Origin: an uncultured Gammaproteobacteria bacterium
GTDB taxonomy: Bacteria > Pseudomonadota > Gammaproteobacteria > Pseudomonadales > Pseudohongiellaceae
Direction: 5' to 3'
DNA length: 64,000 nt
NCBI GenBank assembly: GCA_913060975.1
Contig: CAJXVC010000009.1
Span: 62,001-126,000, forward strand
Within the stretch, counting starts at the first letter, position 1; each line of letters begins with the position of its first letter. The notes below the pieces were generated by a model. It had not been told where the DNA came from. It searched no databases and saw only the letters and a program-made list of their open reading frames with translations. Position numbers and translations under genes: made by a program. Shown here one piece after another: positions 51,572-60,326 of the stretch.

Positions 51572-52099
51572 GTGCGGATGCATTTCGATTTCTTGGTTGG
51601 CTGCTCACCAGCGCACTATTTTGTCTGCTCAAACAGGCGTACCGGCAGGCGTACTGGACGAAAACCGATTACGCTTGCCGTGCTCGGTTTTCTAATTGTC
51701 GCCTGCGATACAAGCGGCCCGGATGTTAGGGCTATCGATCCTGACACCGGACGCTGGTATGGCAACGAATTACGCAACCAAGGGGAGGCGGTTTTTACTG
51801 CCAATTGTGCGAGCTGTCATGGCGGCCAAGCCCAGGGCTTGGCTGAAGATTGGCGAGCACGACAAGCAGATGGTTCTTTTCCGCCACCGCCATTGAATGG
51901 AAGTGCCCATGCTTGGCATCATCCTCTTTCGGTATTGCTGCAGGTGATTGATGAGGGTGGCACCGCACTGGGCGGCAACATGCCGGGATTTGCCAGCCAA
52001 CTGAACAGGCAGGAGAAATTGGCAGCGATTGCCTATTTTCAGGATTTTTGGAGTGATGACATTTATGCGCAGTGGCAACAGATGGGTGGAACAGATTAA
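51572..52099 (+). CDS. Cytochrome c lipoprotein
   Basis: 175 aa. A basic leader precedes the lipobox region LAVLGFLIVACDTS, so it is likely a lipoprotein; the start is GTG 51572 or ATG 51578. Heme c motif CASCH near 79-83 (TANCASCHGG) and candidate axial Met in GGNMPGFA near 138-141 define a class I mono-heme cytochrome. It overlaps the next gene by 44 bp in another frame. Electron partners unknown. Confidence 0.82.
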   Translation: MRMHFDFLVGCSPAHYFVCSNRRTGRRTGRKPITLAVLGFLIVACDTSGPDVRAIDPDTGRWYGNELRNQGEAVFTANCASCHGGQAQGLAEDWRARQADGSFPPPPLNGSAHAWHHPLSVLLQVIDEGGTALGGNMPGFASQLNRQEKLAAIAYFQDFWSDDIYAQWQQMGGTD

Positions 52100-53018
52100 A
52101 ACAGTAACGCTGCTGCTGGGCATAGCTTTTATGCTCCCGGTAAGCGCGCAACTCACTCAGCCGGCAAGTTGGCAGTCATCCTTGCTGACCGATCACGAAT
52201 TGGTTGGCAGAGTCTGGCGCACCTCCACAGAGTCGTTTATTTCTTTGCAAGAATTGCAATCTGATATTGAAAGTGCCAGGTATCTTTTCCTGGGCGAAAA
52301 ACACGACAATCCTGATCATCATTTTTTGCAGCTTGCTTTGCTCGAATATCTGGGCGAGACGCAGCAACTTGGCAGCGTCACGTTTGAAATGCTGGACAGT
52401 AATGCCGACAGAGCGTTGGCAGAACTCTACACAAACGGCCCTGCTACTCATGCAGACCTACAAGAATATCTGTCATGGGATGATGAAGGCTGGCCCTGGC
52501 AGTTTTACGGCCCGTTGGTTGAACACACTTTTCGAGCCGGGCTGCCGATACTGGCTGGCAACATTAGCCGTGACTCCATCAGTATGATCTATGCCGATGG
52601 CGAGGCTGAGGCGCCGCAAGTGTTGAGCGAGCCGGCAATTGAGCAATTGCATGTCGATATCGATGAAAGCCACTGTGGCATGTTGCCGGAATCGCAGTTT
52701 CCCGCCATGGTGCGGGTACAGCAGGCCCGTGATCAGGCCATGGCGAATAAATTGCTGGCTCCGAACGATGGCGAGTTATCAGTTCTGATTGCTGGTAACT
52801 ATCATGTCCGACAGGATCTGGGCGTGCCTAATTATCTGTTGGCGATGGAGTCTGGGTTGGCCCGTGATGCCATCCTGGCTCTGACCTTCATGGAAGTACA
52901 GCCAGACAGCACCGATCCGGCAGACTATCTTGATTCCACGGGTGATCAACCCGCATACGACTATTTATGGTTTACACCAGCTGTACAAGCCAGTGATTAT
53001 TGTGAGTCATTTCAATAA
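52056..53018 (+). CDS. ChaN family haem/iron-regulated lipoprotein-like protein
   Basis: 320 aa with an N-terminal signal segment (TVTLLLGIAFMLPVSAQ). The ChaN signature GEKHDNPDHHFLQLALLEYL is followed by a helical body and NYHVRQDLGVPNYLLAME near the C-terminus. ChaN of Campylobacter binds heme; the mature part shares this superfamily fold. ATG 52056 has GGAG slightly too close, ATG 52065 slightly too far, so the exact start is open; 52029 would overlap the cytochrome more. It fits an envelope heme/redox context with the preceding cytochrome gene. Confidence 0.8.
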   Translation: MTFMRSGNRWVEQIKTVTLLLGIAFMLPVSAQLTQPASWQSSLLTDHELVGRVWRTSTESFISLQELQSDIESARYLFLGEKHDNPDHHFLQLALLEYLGETQQLGSVTFEMLDSNADRALAELYTNGPATHADLQEYLSWDDEGWPWQFYGPLVEHTFRAGLPILAGNISRDSISMIYADGEAEAPQVLSEPAIEQLHVDIDESHCGMLPESQFPAMVRVQQARDQAMANKLLAPNDGELSVLIAGNYHVRQDLGVPNYLLAMESGLARDAILALTFMEVQPDSTDPADYLDSTGDQPAYDYLWFTPAVQASDYCESFQ

Positions 53019-53064
53019 TGTTATGGTCAGCACAGTTGTTTAACGTGTCAGGAACATCAGCAAT

Positions 53065-53913
53065 ATGACCCTTTTTGGCAACCGCACTTTTGGGCACCAG
53101 ACTACAAGACGCTTCAGTGCATTGAGCAAGCACTTCGTGAGTGCGTTGGTAAGCGCAGCCTTGTTACTGACAGCCAGTTATACTTTTGCGCAGCGCTTTC
53201 CTCCACTGGGCGGTACTGACGCCGATGTCTATGATCTGGGTTATGACGAGGCTGGCGAATTCAATTTCGTGCGCGTGCAGTTTGACAGTTATTACGGTGG
53301 CGGCTTCGGTTATGGTCCCTGGTCGATCGACTTTCCCGATGCCGACCGAAATTTCTTGCGCGGTGTTTCGCGGTTGACCAATGTGCGGGTTATGAGTGAT
53401 CCGATCGTATTGCGACTGGATGACGAAGAAATATTCGATTACCCGTTTCTCTATATGCTGGAAGTTGGCCAGGGTGGAGGCATCAGCCTGACTCCGGGTG
53501 AGATCACCAATTTGCGTGAGTATTTGCTACGCGGTGGCTTTCTGCTAATCGATGATTTTTGGGGGCAGCGCGAATGGGATAATTTTCAGGCCGCATTCTC
53601 ACAGGTGTTTCCTGATCGTGCGATCACAGAACTGCAGCCTGATCATGAAATTTTCCATGTCTACTATGACATCGATGGCCCACAGATGATTCCGGCGCTA
53701 TACCGCACCGATGAATATGGTGAGCAGGGTATTAATAACGCATCCAATCATGCCATTCTTGATGACGCCGGGCGCGTCATGGTCCTCATCAACTGGAACT
53801 CAGACATGGGTGATGGTTGGGAACATACCTACCATCAAGCCTACCCGACTCGCTATGCCAATGCGGCTTACCGACTCGGTATCAACTACCTGATGTATTC
53901 CATGACCCATTGA
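53065..53913 (+). CDS. DUF4159 domain-containing exported protein
   Basis: 282 aa with N-terminal signal (LVSAALLLTASYTFA) and a DUF4159 domain: FNFVRVQFDSYYGGG, WSIDFPDADRNFLRGVSRLTN, FLYMLEVGQGGGISLT, LREYLLRGGFLLIDDFWG and IFHVYYDIDGPQMIPAL. The fold is related to glutamine-amidotransferase-like/ThuA-type domains, function unknown. Encoded 46 bp after the ChaN-like gene. It converges with aceE. Confidence 0.85.
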   Translation: MTLFGNRTFGHQTTRRFSALSKHFVSALVSAALLLTASYTFAQRFPPLGGTDADVYDLGYDEAGEFNFVRVQFDSYYGGGFGYGPWSIDFPDADRNFLRGVSRLTNVRVMSDPIVLRLDDEEIFDYPFLYMLEVGQGGGISLTPGEITNLREYLLRGGFLLIDDFWGQREWDNFQAAFSQVFPDRAITELQPDHEIFHVYYDIDGPQMIPALYRTDEYGEQGINNASNHAILDDAGRVMVLINWNSDMGDGWEHTYHQAYPTRYANAAYRLGINYLMYSMTH

Positions 53914-53949
53914 GGCCTGATTATCGATCCGCGGTTTTGCGCCGCCATA

Positions 53950-56622
53950 TCAATGATCCATCGGATTGGTTTTGTCGGCATCAATGTCCAGGTCGCGACT
54001 GAATTTCTTCAATTGCCCGGCGTCAATCTCCCCGCGGCGTAGCAATCCTACCAGTGCCGTGTGGCACACATAGTCCGCGCTGATCTCGAAATAGCGCCGT
54101 AGCTCAGGACGGGACTCACTACGGCCATAACCGTCGGTGCCCAGCACATAGTAGTCATCGGGCATCCAGCGCGCGATGGAATTTGGCAAGGCCTTCATGT
54201 AATCGGTAGTGGCGACGGTGACGCCGTCAAAATCCTTAAACAGGGATTGCACGTACGGCACTTTCGGCTTGGCAGTTGGATGCAGTCGATTGTCGCGATC
54301 GCAAGCCTCTGCATCGCGGTAAAGCTCGTTGTAGCTGGTCACACTCCAGATACAAACACTGAAACCCATGTCTTGTAATTTGTCGCGTGCGGCCAGTACT
54401 TGTTGCATGATTGAACCACTGCCCAATAGTTGAATCTGGCAGGTTTCGGGTTTGTCACCTGCGAATAAATAGGCACCAGCGAGAATGCCTTCACTGACAT
54501 CGCGGTCCTGCGGCATGGCTGGCATCGTGTAGTTTTCATTGTAGGCGGTCAGGTAGTAAAAAATATTTTCCTGCTCCTGATACATGCGACGAATGCCCTC
54601 GCGTACGATGACCACAAGCTCGTGAGCAAACGCCGGGTCGTAACTTTTCAGATTCGGGTAGGTATTGGCGACGACTTGTGAATGGCCATCCTGATGCTGA
54701 ATGCCTTCACCATTCAATGTTGTGCGACCAGCGGTGCCGCCAATCAAAAAGCCGCGACAGAGCATGTCACCACAGGTCCAGATCATGTCGCCGACACGTT
54801 GAAACCCGAATATGGAATAGAAAAAATAAAACGGAATCATCGGCAGACCGTGTACAGAATAGGCGGTACCCGCAGCGAGAAACGAGGCTAGCGCTCCGGT
54901 TTCGCAAATCCCTTCCTGCAGTATCTGACCGTCTTCGGCTTCGCGGTAAGCCAGCAGCGTATCGGCATCCACTGGCGTGTAGTGCTGGCCTTGCAGCGAG
55001 AAAATACCGGCGATCTTGAACAGCGCTTCCAGACCGAAAGTGCGCGCTTCATCAGGCACGATTGGCACGATGTATTTGGCGATGGATTTGTCGCGCATCA
55101 GCGTTGACAAGATGCGTACCAACGACATGGTGGTTGATTGCACGCGCTCACCGGACCCGTCCAATAAAGTCTGGAAACTGGACAGATCAGGAGGCGACAG
55201 GGAGATGCACTTCACGCCACGCTGCGGCAACGGACCTCCGAGTTTTTCACGCCGCGCTTTCAGGTATTTTATTTCCGGGCTGTCCGGATCCGGCTTGTAA
55301 TATTCGCCTTTCTCAATGGCTTGCTCACTCAGTGGAATACCGAAGTTGCGAGCGATTTCGACACGTTGTTTGGCGTCGAGATTTTTCTTCTGGTGCACAG
55401 CATTGCTGCCTTGCGCGCCGACCATGCCGTCACCTTTGACCGTCTTCACCAGAATCACAGTGGGTTTGCCCTGGCTGCGAGTGGCGCGGTCGAAAGCGGC
55501 ATAAATTTTTGTGACATCCTGACCGCCACGTTTGATCATTTTGACTTCGTCGTCGCTGAGGGAATTCATCATGGCTTCCAGTTCCGGATTGCCATGCACC
55601 CAGTGCTCGCGCTGCAGGTCGCCAGAGAGCACCGAATAACGTTGGTAGTCACCATCGACACATTCTTCCATGCGGCGTCGCAAGGTGTCGTTGACATCAG
55701 CGGCTAGCAGCGTGTCCCAGCCGCTGCCCCAGATGACCTTGATGACATTCCAGCCGGAGCCGGTAAAGGAGGCTTCCAGTTCCTGAATAATCTTGCCATT
55801 GCCGCGCACAGGGCCGTCGAGGCGCTGCAAATTGCAGTTCATGACGAGGATCAGATTGTCGAGGTTTTCGCGTGAGGCAATGTTAATAGTACCCAACACT
55901 TCCGGTTCGTCAGTTTCACCGTCGCCGATGAAGCACCAGACTTTGCCGCCTGCGTTGGTCTTGAGGCCGCGATTCTCGAGATACTTGGCAATACGCGCCT
56001 GATAAATAGCGGTTGGTGTCGACAGTCCCATGGAGGCATTGGCGACTTGCCAAAAATCCGGCATAGAGCGCGGGTGCGGATAAGACGACAAGCCGCCACC
56101 GGGTTGCAGTTCGCGGCGATAGTGTTGCATCTGCGTGTCACTCAGTCGGCCTTCAAGCCAGGAGCGGGCGTAGACACCGGGAGAGGCATGGGGCTGGAGA
56201 AAGACCAGATCGCCGCCGTAGTGGTCAGTGCGGGGCCGGAAGAAATGATTGAAGCCGACCTCCATCATGGTGGCGGCAGAGGCGTAAGTGGCAATATGGC
56301 CACCGACCCCGGTGCCGGCGTCTTGTGCCTGCATGACCATCGCCATGGCATTCCAGCGCAGTATATTCTCCAGCCTCTGTTCGACTGCCACATCACCAGG
56401 ATAGGGTACCTGTTGCGCGAGGGGGATGGTGTTCAGATAAGGTGTGTTGACCGTCGCGCTGCCGGCGCCGGGTATGTTGTTGCGGGACCGCCACTGGTTT
56501 AGCTCGGTGAGGATGGCGTTTACACCTTCGCTGCCATAATTTTCGAAGATATTTTCTATGGCATCCAGCCATTCCTGCTTGTCTTGTTCGATGAGCGGAT
56601 CAAGGAGTAGTTTGTTATTCAT
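53950..56622 (-). CDS. aceE: Pyruvate dehydrogenase E1 component, homodimeric type
   Basis: 890 aa thiamine-diphosphate enzyme, the expected length (E. coli 887). The cofactor motif GDGETDEPEVLGTIN ends near the conserved Asn, and the first 100 residues (NNIPGAGSATVNTPYLNT, YPGDVAVEQRLENILRWNA) and HIATYASAATMMEVGFNHFFR match AceE closely. It decarboxylates pyruvate and acetylates the E2 lipoyl group. The E2 (aceF) and E3 (lpd) genes are not adjacent: downstream is a convergent DUF4159 gene, upstream a divergent lipoprotein gene. Such separation is unusual. Confidence 0.95.
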   Translation of the reverse strand: MNNKLLLDPLIEQDKQEWLDAIENIFENYGSEGVNAILTELNQWRSRNNIPGAGSATVNTPYLNTIPLAQQVPYPGDVAVEQRLENILRWNAMAMVMQAQDAGTGVGGHIATYASAATMMEVGFNHFFRPRTDHYGGDLVFLQPHASPGVYARSWLEGRLSDTQMQHYRRELQPGGGLSSYPHPRSMPDFWQVANASMGLSTPTAIYQARIAKYLENRGLKTNAGGKVWCFIGDGETDEPEVLGTINIASRENLDNLILVMNCNLQRLDGPVRGNGKIIQELEASFTGSGWNVIKVIWGSGWDTLLAADVNDTLRRRMEECVDGDYQRYSVLSGDLQREHWVHGNPELEAMMNSLSDDEVKMIKRGGQDVTKIYAAFDRATRSQGKPTVILVKTVKGDGMVGAQGSNAVHQKKNLDAKQRVEIARNFGIPLSEQAIEKGEYYKPDPDSPEIKYLKARREKLGGPLPQRGVKCISLSPPDLSSFQTLLDGSGERVQSTTMSLVRILSTLMRDKSIAKYIVPIVPDEARTFGLEALFKIAGIFSLQGQHYTPVDADTLLAYREAEDGQILQEGICETGALASFLAAGTAYSVHGLPMIPFYFFYSIFGFQRVGDMIWTCGDMLCRGFLIGGTAGRTTLNGEGIQHQDGHSQVVANTYPNLKSYDPAFAHELVVIVREGIRRMYQEQENIFYYLTAYNENYTMPAMPQDRDVSEGILAGAYLFAGDKPETCQIQLLGSGSIMQQVLAARDKLQDMGFSVCIWSVTSYNELYRDAEACDRDNRLHPTAKPKVPYVQSLFKDFDGVTVATTDYMKALPNSIARWMPDDYYVLGTDGYGRSESRPELRRYFEISADYVCHTALVGLLRRGEIDAGQLKKFSRDLDIDADKTNPMDH

Positions 56623-56727
56623 CTCTTATTATTACCTGACCGTCGATGGTAAAGTCCTGTAGACGATACCCTTTTTTAAGAAGGTCATCTGAGTCTAACG
56701 CAATAAGAAAAAACAGGAACCCCAATA

Positions 56728-58941
56728 ATGACCAATAACTATTCCTGCCTGTTCAGCTTCAGTCTTGTCACTTTGTTGCTGCACGCTTGCTCGCCACAAA
56801 CCCCGCAGGGACCGGTCGCCTTGTCTTTGGCTACCGTGTCCAATCAGCCGCATTTGATCAGCGACGGCAATGTCCTCGTGGAGGTCAGTGCCAGTATTCC
56901 CGCGCAGCAATTCGAGCTCGATCTGCCAGCCGGTGCGACGCATTCACCGCTGAGTCCAATGGCCGATGTGCAATCGGGTTACCGCTACCGGACCCTCGTG
57001 TCGGGTCTCGCTGAGGGGGAAAATCGGCTGGGCCTGAGCGCAGGTAGCAGCCGCGCAGAACTGGCGGTTATTAACTATCCTGCCTCGGGGCCTATTATTT
57101 CCGGGCCCCAGCAAACCCCCTATTTCTGTATCGATGAATTGGCGCCGGACAGCGATGGCAATCCGCGGCGCTTCGCCATAGGCAATGGCGAGTTTCTCGA
57201 TACCAGTGACCCGGCCGCAGATTGCTCATTGCCGACCCGTGTCGACTACGTGTATTTCTCAACCGACAGCGATGCGGGGTTCAAACCGCTGTCTGATCGG
57301 ACGGCGCGACCTGCCGATCTGGCGATGACACAAACCAGCGATGATCGGGAAGTGCCCTACATCGTGCGCCTTGAAACCGGGACACTGAATCGTGCGGTTT
57401 ACCAAATTGCGTTGTTGCATGATCCAGCCAGTGCCGAGCCGACAGCAACCGCACCATCGGGCGCCTGGAACCAGCGACTGATATATACCTATGGCGGTGG
57501 TTGTGAGGCCGGCTATTTTCAAGGCACCAGTACTGGTGGTGTCTTACAGGATTACATGCTCAGCGAGGGCTATGCGGTGGCCTCGTCGACTCTCAACGTC
57601 AATGCCCAGGGTGGCTGCAACGATGTGGTCTCTGCCGAGACCACGATGATGGTGAAAGAGCACTTTATTGAGAATTACGGCGAGCCGCTGCATACCATTG
57701 GCCGCGGCAGCTCCGGTGGCGCCATGCAGCAACTGCTGATTGCGGGCGCCTACCCCGGACTGCTGGATGGCTTGCTTATCAGCAATACGTTTGCCGATGC
57801 GGTGACCTATTTCTCCGACTCGCAAGAGTGTGCCAGCTTGCTGCGTGAATACGTGCACAACCCGGATGGCGGAATCGATACCGAGACTGGCAATATTATC
57901 GGCGGCTGGTCAATGTGGTCGCTTTGTGAGTCCTCACTCGGGGATCGCCCGAAACGTATTGGCCCGGATGATTGTCCTGCGGCGATACCTGCTGGCCAGG
58001 AGTACGACGCCGAAAGCAATCCCGATGGCGTCAGGTGTTCCATTTATGATGGTATGCGCAATATCTTTGGCACAAAGCACTACGCCAGCATCGATGTGGA
58101 TCGTGAGTTTGCCCGTGCTCCACATGATAATGTCGGCGTGCAGTACGGTCTGGTGGCGCTCAATGAAGGACTGATCGACAAGGCGTTATTTCTCGATTTG
58201 AACGAGAATATCGGCGGTTGGGATATCGACATCAATTCCCGCCCCGAACGTACTGTTGCTGACGAAGATGCGTTACGCATCGCCTATGAGACGGGCCGGG
58301 TAACCAACGGCGCAGCCGGCCTGTCACAGGTGCCGATTATCGATGATCGTGGCTATCTGGATGACATTGGCAATTTCCATGCAAGCGTGTACTCCTTTGT
58401 GACACGCGCACGGCTGGAGAGAGATAATGGTCACGCCGACAATTACGTACTGCGTCGTCATAATCGCGATATGGATTTGATGCCGGAAAATCTGGCGCAG
58501 ATGGATCAGTGGTTGACCAATCTCCATGCTGATAACTCTGCGGCCACCATGCTCGATAAAATTGTCGCCGCACGTCCGGCAGCTTTGCAAAATGATTGTT
58601 TTGCCGAAAACGGTGAGCGCATCGTTGACCAGCCAACATTCAATATGAACCGCCTCTATGACAATACCGAGGGCGCCTGCAACAGTCTGTATCCGCCACA
58701 TGCTGGTCTGCGACTGGTGGCAGGTGGGCCATTGAGCAATGACATTCTCAAGTGCCAGCTCAAGGATATTGATCCGGCTGACTATGATGTGGAGTTTACA
58801 GCTGAGGAAATGACCCGCTTGCAGGAGATCTTTCCGCAAGGTGTGTGTGACTGGTCGCGTCCGGGTGTCGGGCAGCAAACCAATCGCACGTGGTTGTCTT
58901 TTGGCCCGTCAGCCATCAACCGATATTCGCCTGACGACTGA
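56728..58941 (+). CDS. DUF6351 family lipoprotein (alpha/beta-hydrolase-like)
   Basis: 737 aa lipoprotein (lipobox LLLHAC, Cys21). Central YTYGGGCEAGYFQGTSTGG and the elbow GRGSSGGAMQQL near 322-333 look like an oxyanion region and serine nucleophile of an alpha/beta-hydrolase; this matches my memory of the DUF6351 family seen in marine gammaproteobacteria near tannase-like enzymes. Several paired Cys (CDWSRPG, CSIYDG, CASLL) suggest disulfides. The substrate is unknown. Divergent from aceE with about 105 bp between starts. Confidence 0.72.
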   Translation: MTNNYSCLFSFSLVTLLLHACSPQTPQGPVALSLATVSNQPHLISDGNVLVEVSASIPAQQFELDLPAGATHSPLSPMADVQSGYRYRTLVSGLAEGENRLGLSAGSSRAELAVINYPASGPIISGPQQTPYFCIDELAPDSDGNPRRFAIGNGEFLDTSDPAADCSLPTRVDYVYFSTDSDAGFKPLSDRTARPADLAMTQTSDDREVPYIVRLETGTLNRAVYQIALLHDPASAEPTATAPSGAWNQRLIYTYGGGCEAGYFQGTSTGGVLQDYMLSEGYAVASSTLNVNAQGGCNDVVSAETTMMVKEHFIENYGEPLHTIGRGSSGGAMQQLLIAGAYPGLLDGLLISNTFADAVTYFSDSQECASLLREYVHNPDGGIDTETGNIIGGWSMWSLCESSLGDRPKRIGPDDCPAAIPAGQEYDAESNPDGVRCSIYDGMRNIFGTKHYASIDVDREFARAPHDNVGVQYGLVALNEGLIDKALFLDLNENIGGWDIDINSRPERTVADEDALRIAYETGRVTNGAAGLSQVPIIDDRGYLDDIGNFHASVYSFVTRARLERDNGHADNYVLRRHNRDMDLMPENLAQMDQWLTNLHADNSAATMLDKIVAARPAALQNDCFAENGERIVDQPTFNMNRLYDNTEGACNSLYPPHAGLRLVAGGPLSNDILKCQLKDIDPADYDVEFTAEEMTRLQEIFPQGVCDWSRPGVGQQTNRTWLSFGPSAINRYSPDD

Positions 58942-58956
58942 AAATGAAACTGCAAA

Positions 58957-59502
58957 TTACCAGGCGAACTCGAACTGTTCGATATCGACGACCCCGGGAT
59001 GTGTGCGCAGAAACTCATGGATGAGTCGGGCGTCCCGCTCCACGCAGCCGCTACTGTTGTTATAGATAAATTCGCCACTGAGTTGCGCGATATGATCAGC
59101 CATGGCAATCGTATCCTTGAACAACTCGATGTCGCTCGGTGGCAAGCCCTGACTGTTGTAGAAGTTAATCAACAAGGTCAGTTGTTCGCTGCTTAATTCT
59201 TGCGCCAATAATTGAGTGATACCCGTGGAAAAATTTTCCCAGCGGTAAGTTTCGGAATAACAGGTAACGATTTCAGATTGCAGGTCTGAGGGCAGGCTCA
59301 CTTCCAGTGCCATTTCGAGAATGCTGGAATAGGTGGCAACAATCGAGTGCGCTTGTTGTTCGGCAAGGTTTTCGAACTGTCTGCCGGCGTGGGCAACTTC
59401 TAACAGCTCGTTGGCGTCACGCAAGGAATCGCCAACGCTGTGTTGACTTGCGAACAGGACAGCGATCAGAAATGACCACGTCAGTGTTTGTCTGCTATTC
59501 AT
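58957..59502 (-). CDS. Exported helical protein, possibly DUF2059-like
   Basis: 181 aa with signal peptide (LTWSFLIAVLFASQHSVG) and an all-helical mature part: ANELLEVAHAGRQFENLAEQQ, IVATYSSILEMALEV, ITQLLAQELSSEQLTLLINFYNSQG and a C-terminal WAYEFIY-like end (EQFEFAW). The 'LSSEQLTLLINFYNSQG' pattern resembles DUF2059 proteins, which end in similar helix pairs, but the match is partial. It overlaps nothing; converges with DUF6351 with 15 bp between stops. Confidence 0.7.
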   Translation of the reverse strand: MNSRQTLTWSFLIAVLFASQHSVGDSLRDANELLEVAHAGRQFENLAEQQAHSIVATYSSILEMALEVSLPSDLQSEIVTCYSETYRWENFSTGITQLLAQELSSEQLTLLINFYNSQGLPPSDIELFKDTIAMADHIAQLSGEFIYNNSSGCVERDARLIHEFLRTHPGVVDIEQFEFAW

Positions 59503-59836
59503 TGCAGCTCTCAGCTCCTGTCACTGAAGTCGCTATTGAACCTGAAGATAATCGATCTATCTATTTTCACAATAGATTTGGCCAGCATTTTTAAGTGCAG
59601 CTTTGTCTCCGCACTACTCGCATTCGTGGTGTGCCATTGTCAGCCTCATTAGTTGCAAATGTTACATCTGGTCCGGGATTGTGTTTTTGACGTAATTGTT
59701 CAGGCAAGCCCGGTCTCTGTGTGCTGAGATCGCCGTATATTCGCTACAAGTCGGGCTTACCATACCGCAAGTTGATCGCTGGGTAACGTGAATAGGAACG
59801 CACAATACGTTGACTCCTGATAAAGACAATGACAAC
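59503..59836 (+). other. About 330 bp divergent intergenic region upstream of the MarR gene
   Basis: Holds a perfect inverted repeat, ATCTATT-N5-AATAGAT at 59559-59577, the likeliest operator for the adjacent MarR regulator. No hairpin terminator or coding frame is seen in the rest. Two translation starts for MarR (TTG 59810, ATG 59837) are possible. Confidence 0.5.
59559..59577 (+). promoter_or_regulatory. Candidate MarR-type operator
   Basis: 19 bp perfect palindrome (7 bp arms, 5 bp spacer) of the size and AT content usual for MarR-family sites, between the divergent DUF2059-like and MarR genes. Confidence 0.45.
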
Positions 59837-60310
59837 ATGCTGACGAAAGCTGAACAACGAGGGTTTGTCGCCGTGCATTCGCCGAAACGGGTATTGTTCC
59901 TGGAATTGGTTCTCTCTGTTTTCCGTCTTAACAGTATGCTCATCTCCGAAGGTGATGCCATGACGGAAAAGATGGGGCTCACTCACGCGCGCTGGAAGGT
60001 CATTGGCGCTGTGGCCCTGTCCAGTGCCGGCTTGACCGTACCGGGTATCGCCCGGGTACTCGGGCAGTCACGACAAGCTGTGCAACGCATCACCGATGTT
60101 ATGGTGGAAGACGACATACTGCAGTACGTGCCTAACCCCAAGCACAAGCGTTCAGTGCTGGTGACGTTGACGGAAAAGGGTAAGGACGTCTACAACACGT
60201 TGCGTGAAGTGCAAGACCCCTGGGCGATCACCTCCACCGAAGACATTCCTATCGAAGAACTGGAAACGGCCCTGCGTTTGATTCGTCGATTGATCAAAAA
60301 GTTCAACTGA
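59837..60310 (+). CDS. MarR-family transcriptional regulator
   Basis: 157 aa winged-helix repressor. Helix 3/4 region VPGIARVLGQSRQAVQRITDVMVEDD and wing NPKHKRSVLVTLTEKGKDVY are typical, flanked by dimerisation helices at both ends. The in-frame ATG at 59837 is used; TTG at 59810 would add nine residues. It lies 16 bp upstream of nnr on the same strand, so may be co-transcribed with nnr-tsaE-amiB. Ligand and targets unknown. Confidence 0.82.
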   Translation: MLTKAEQRGFVAVHSPKRVLFLELVLSVFRLNSMLISEGDAMTEKMGLTHARWKVIGAVALSSAGLTVPGIARVLGQSRQAVQRITDVMVEDDILQYVPNPKHKRSVLVTLTEKGKDVYNTLREVQDPWAITSTEDIPIEELETALRLIRRLIKKFN

Positions 60311-60326
60311 CAGGCAGTGCCATCCC

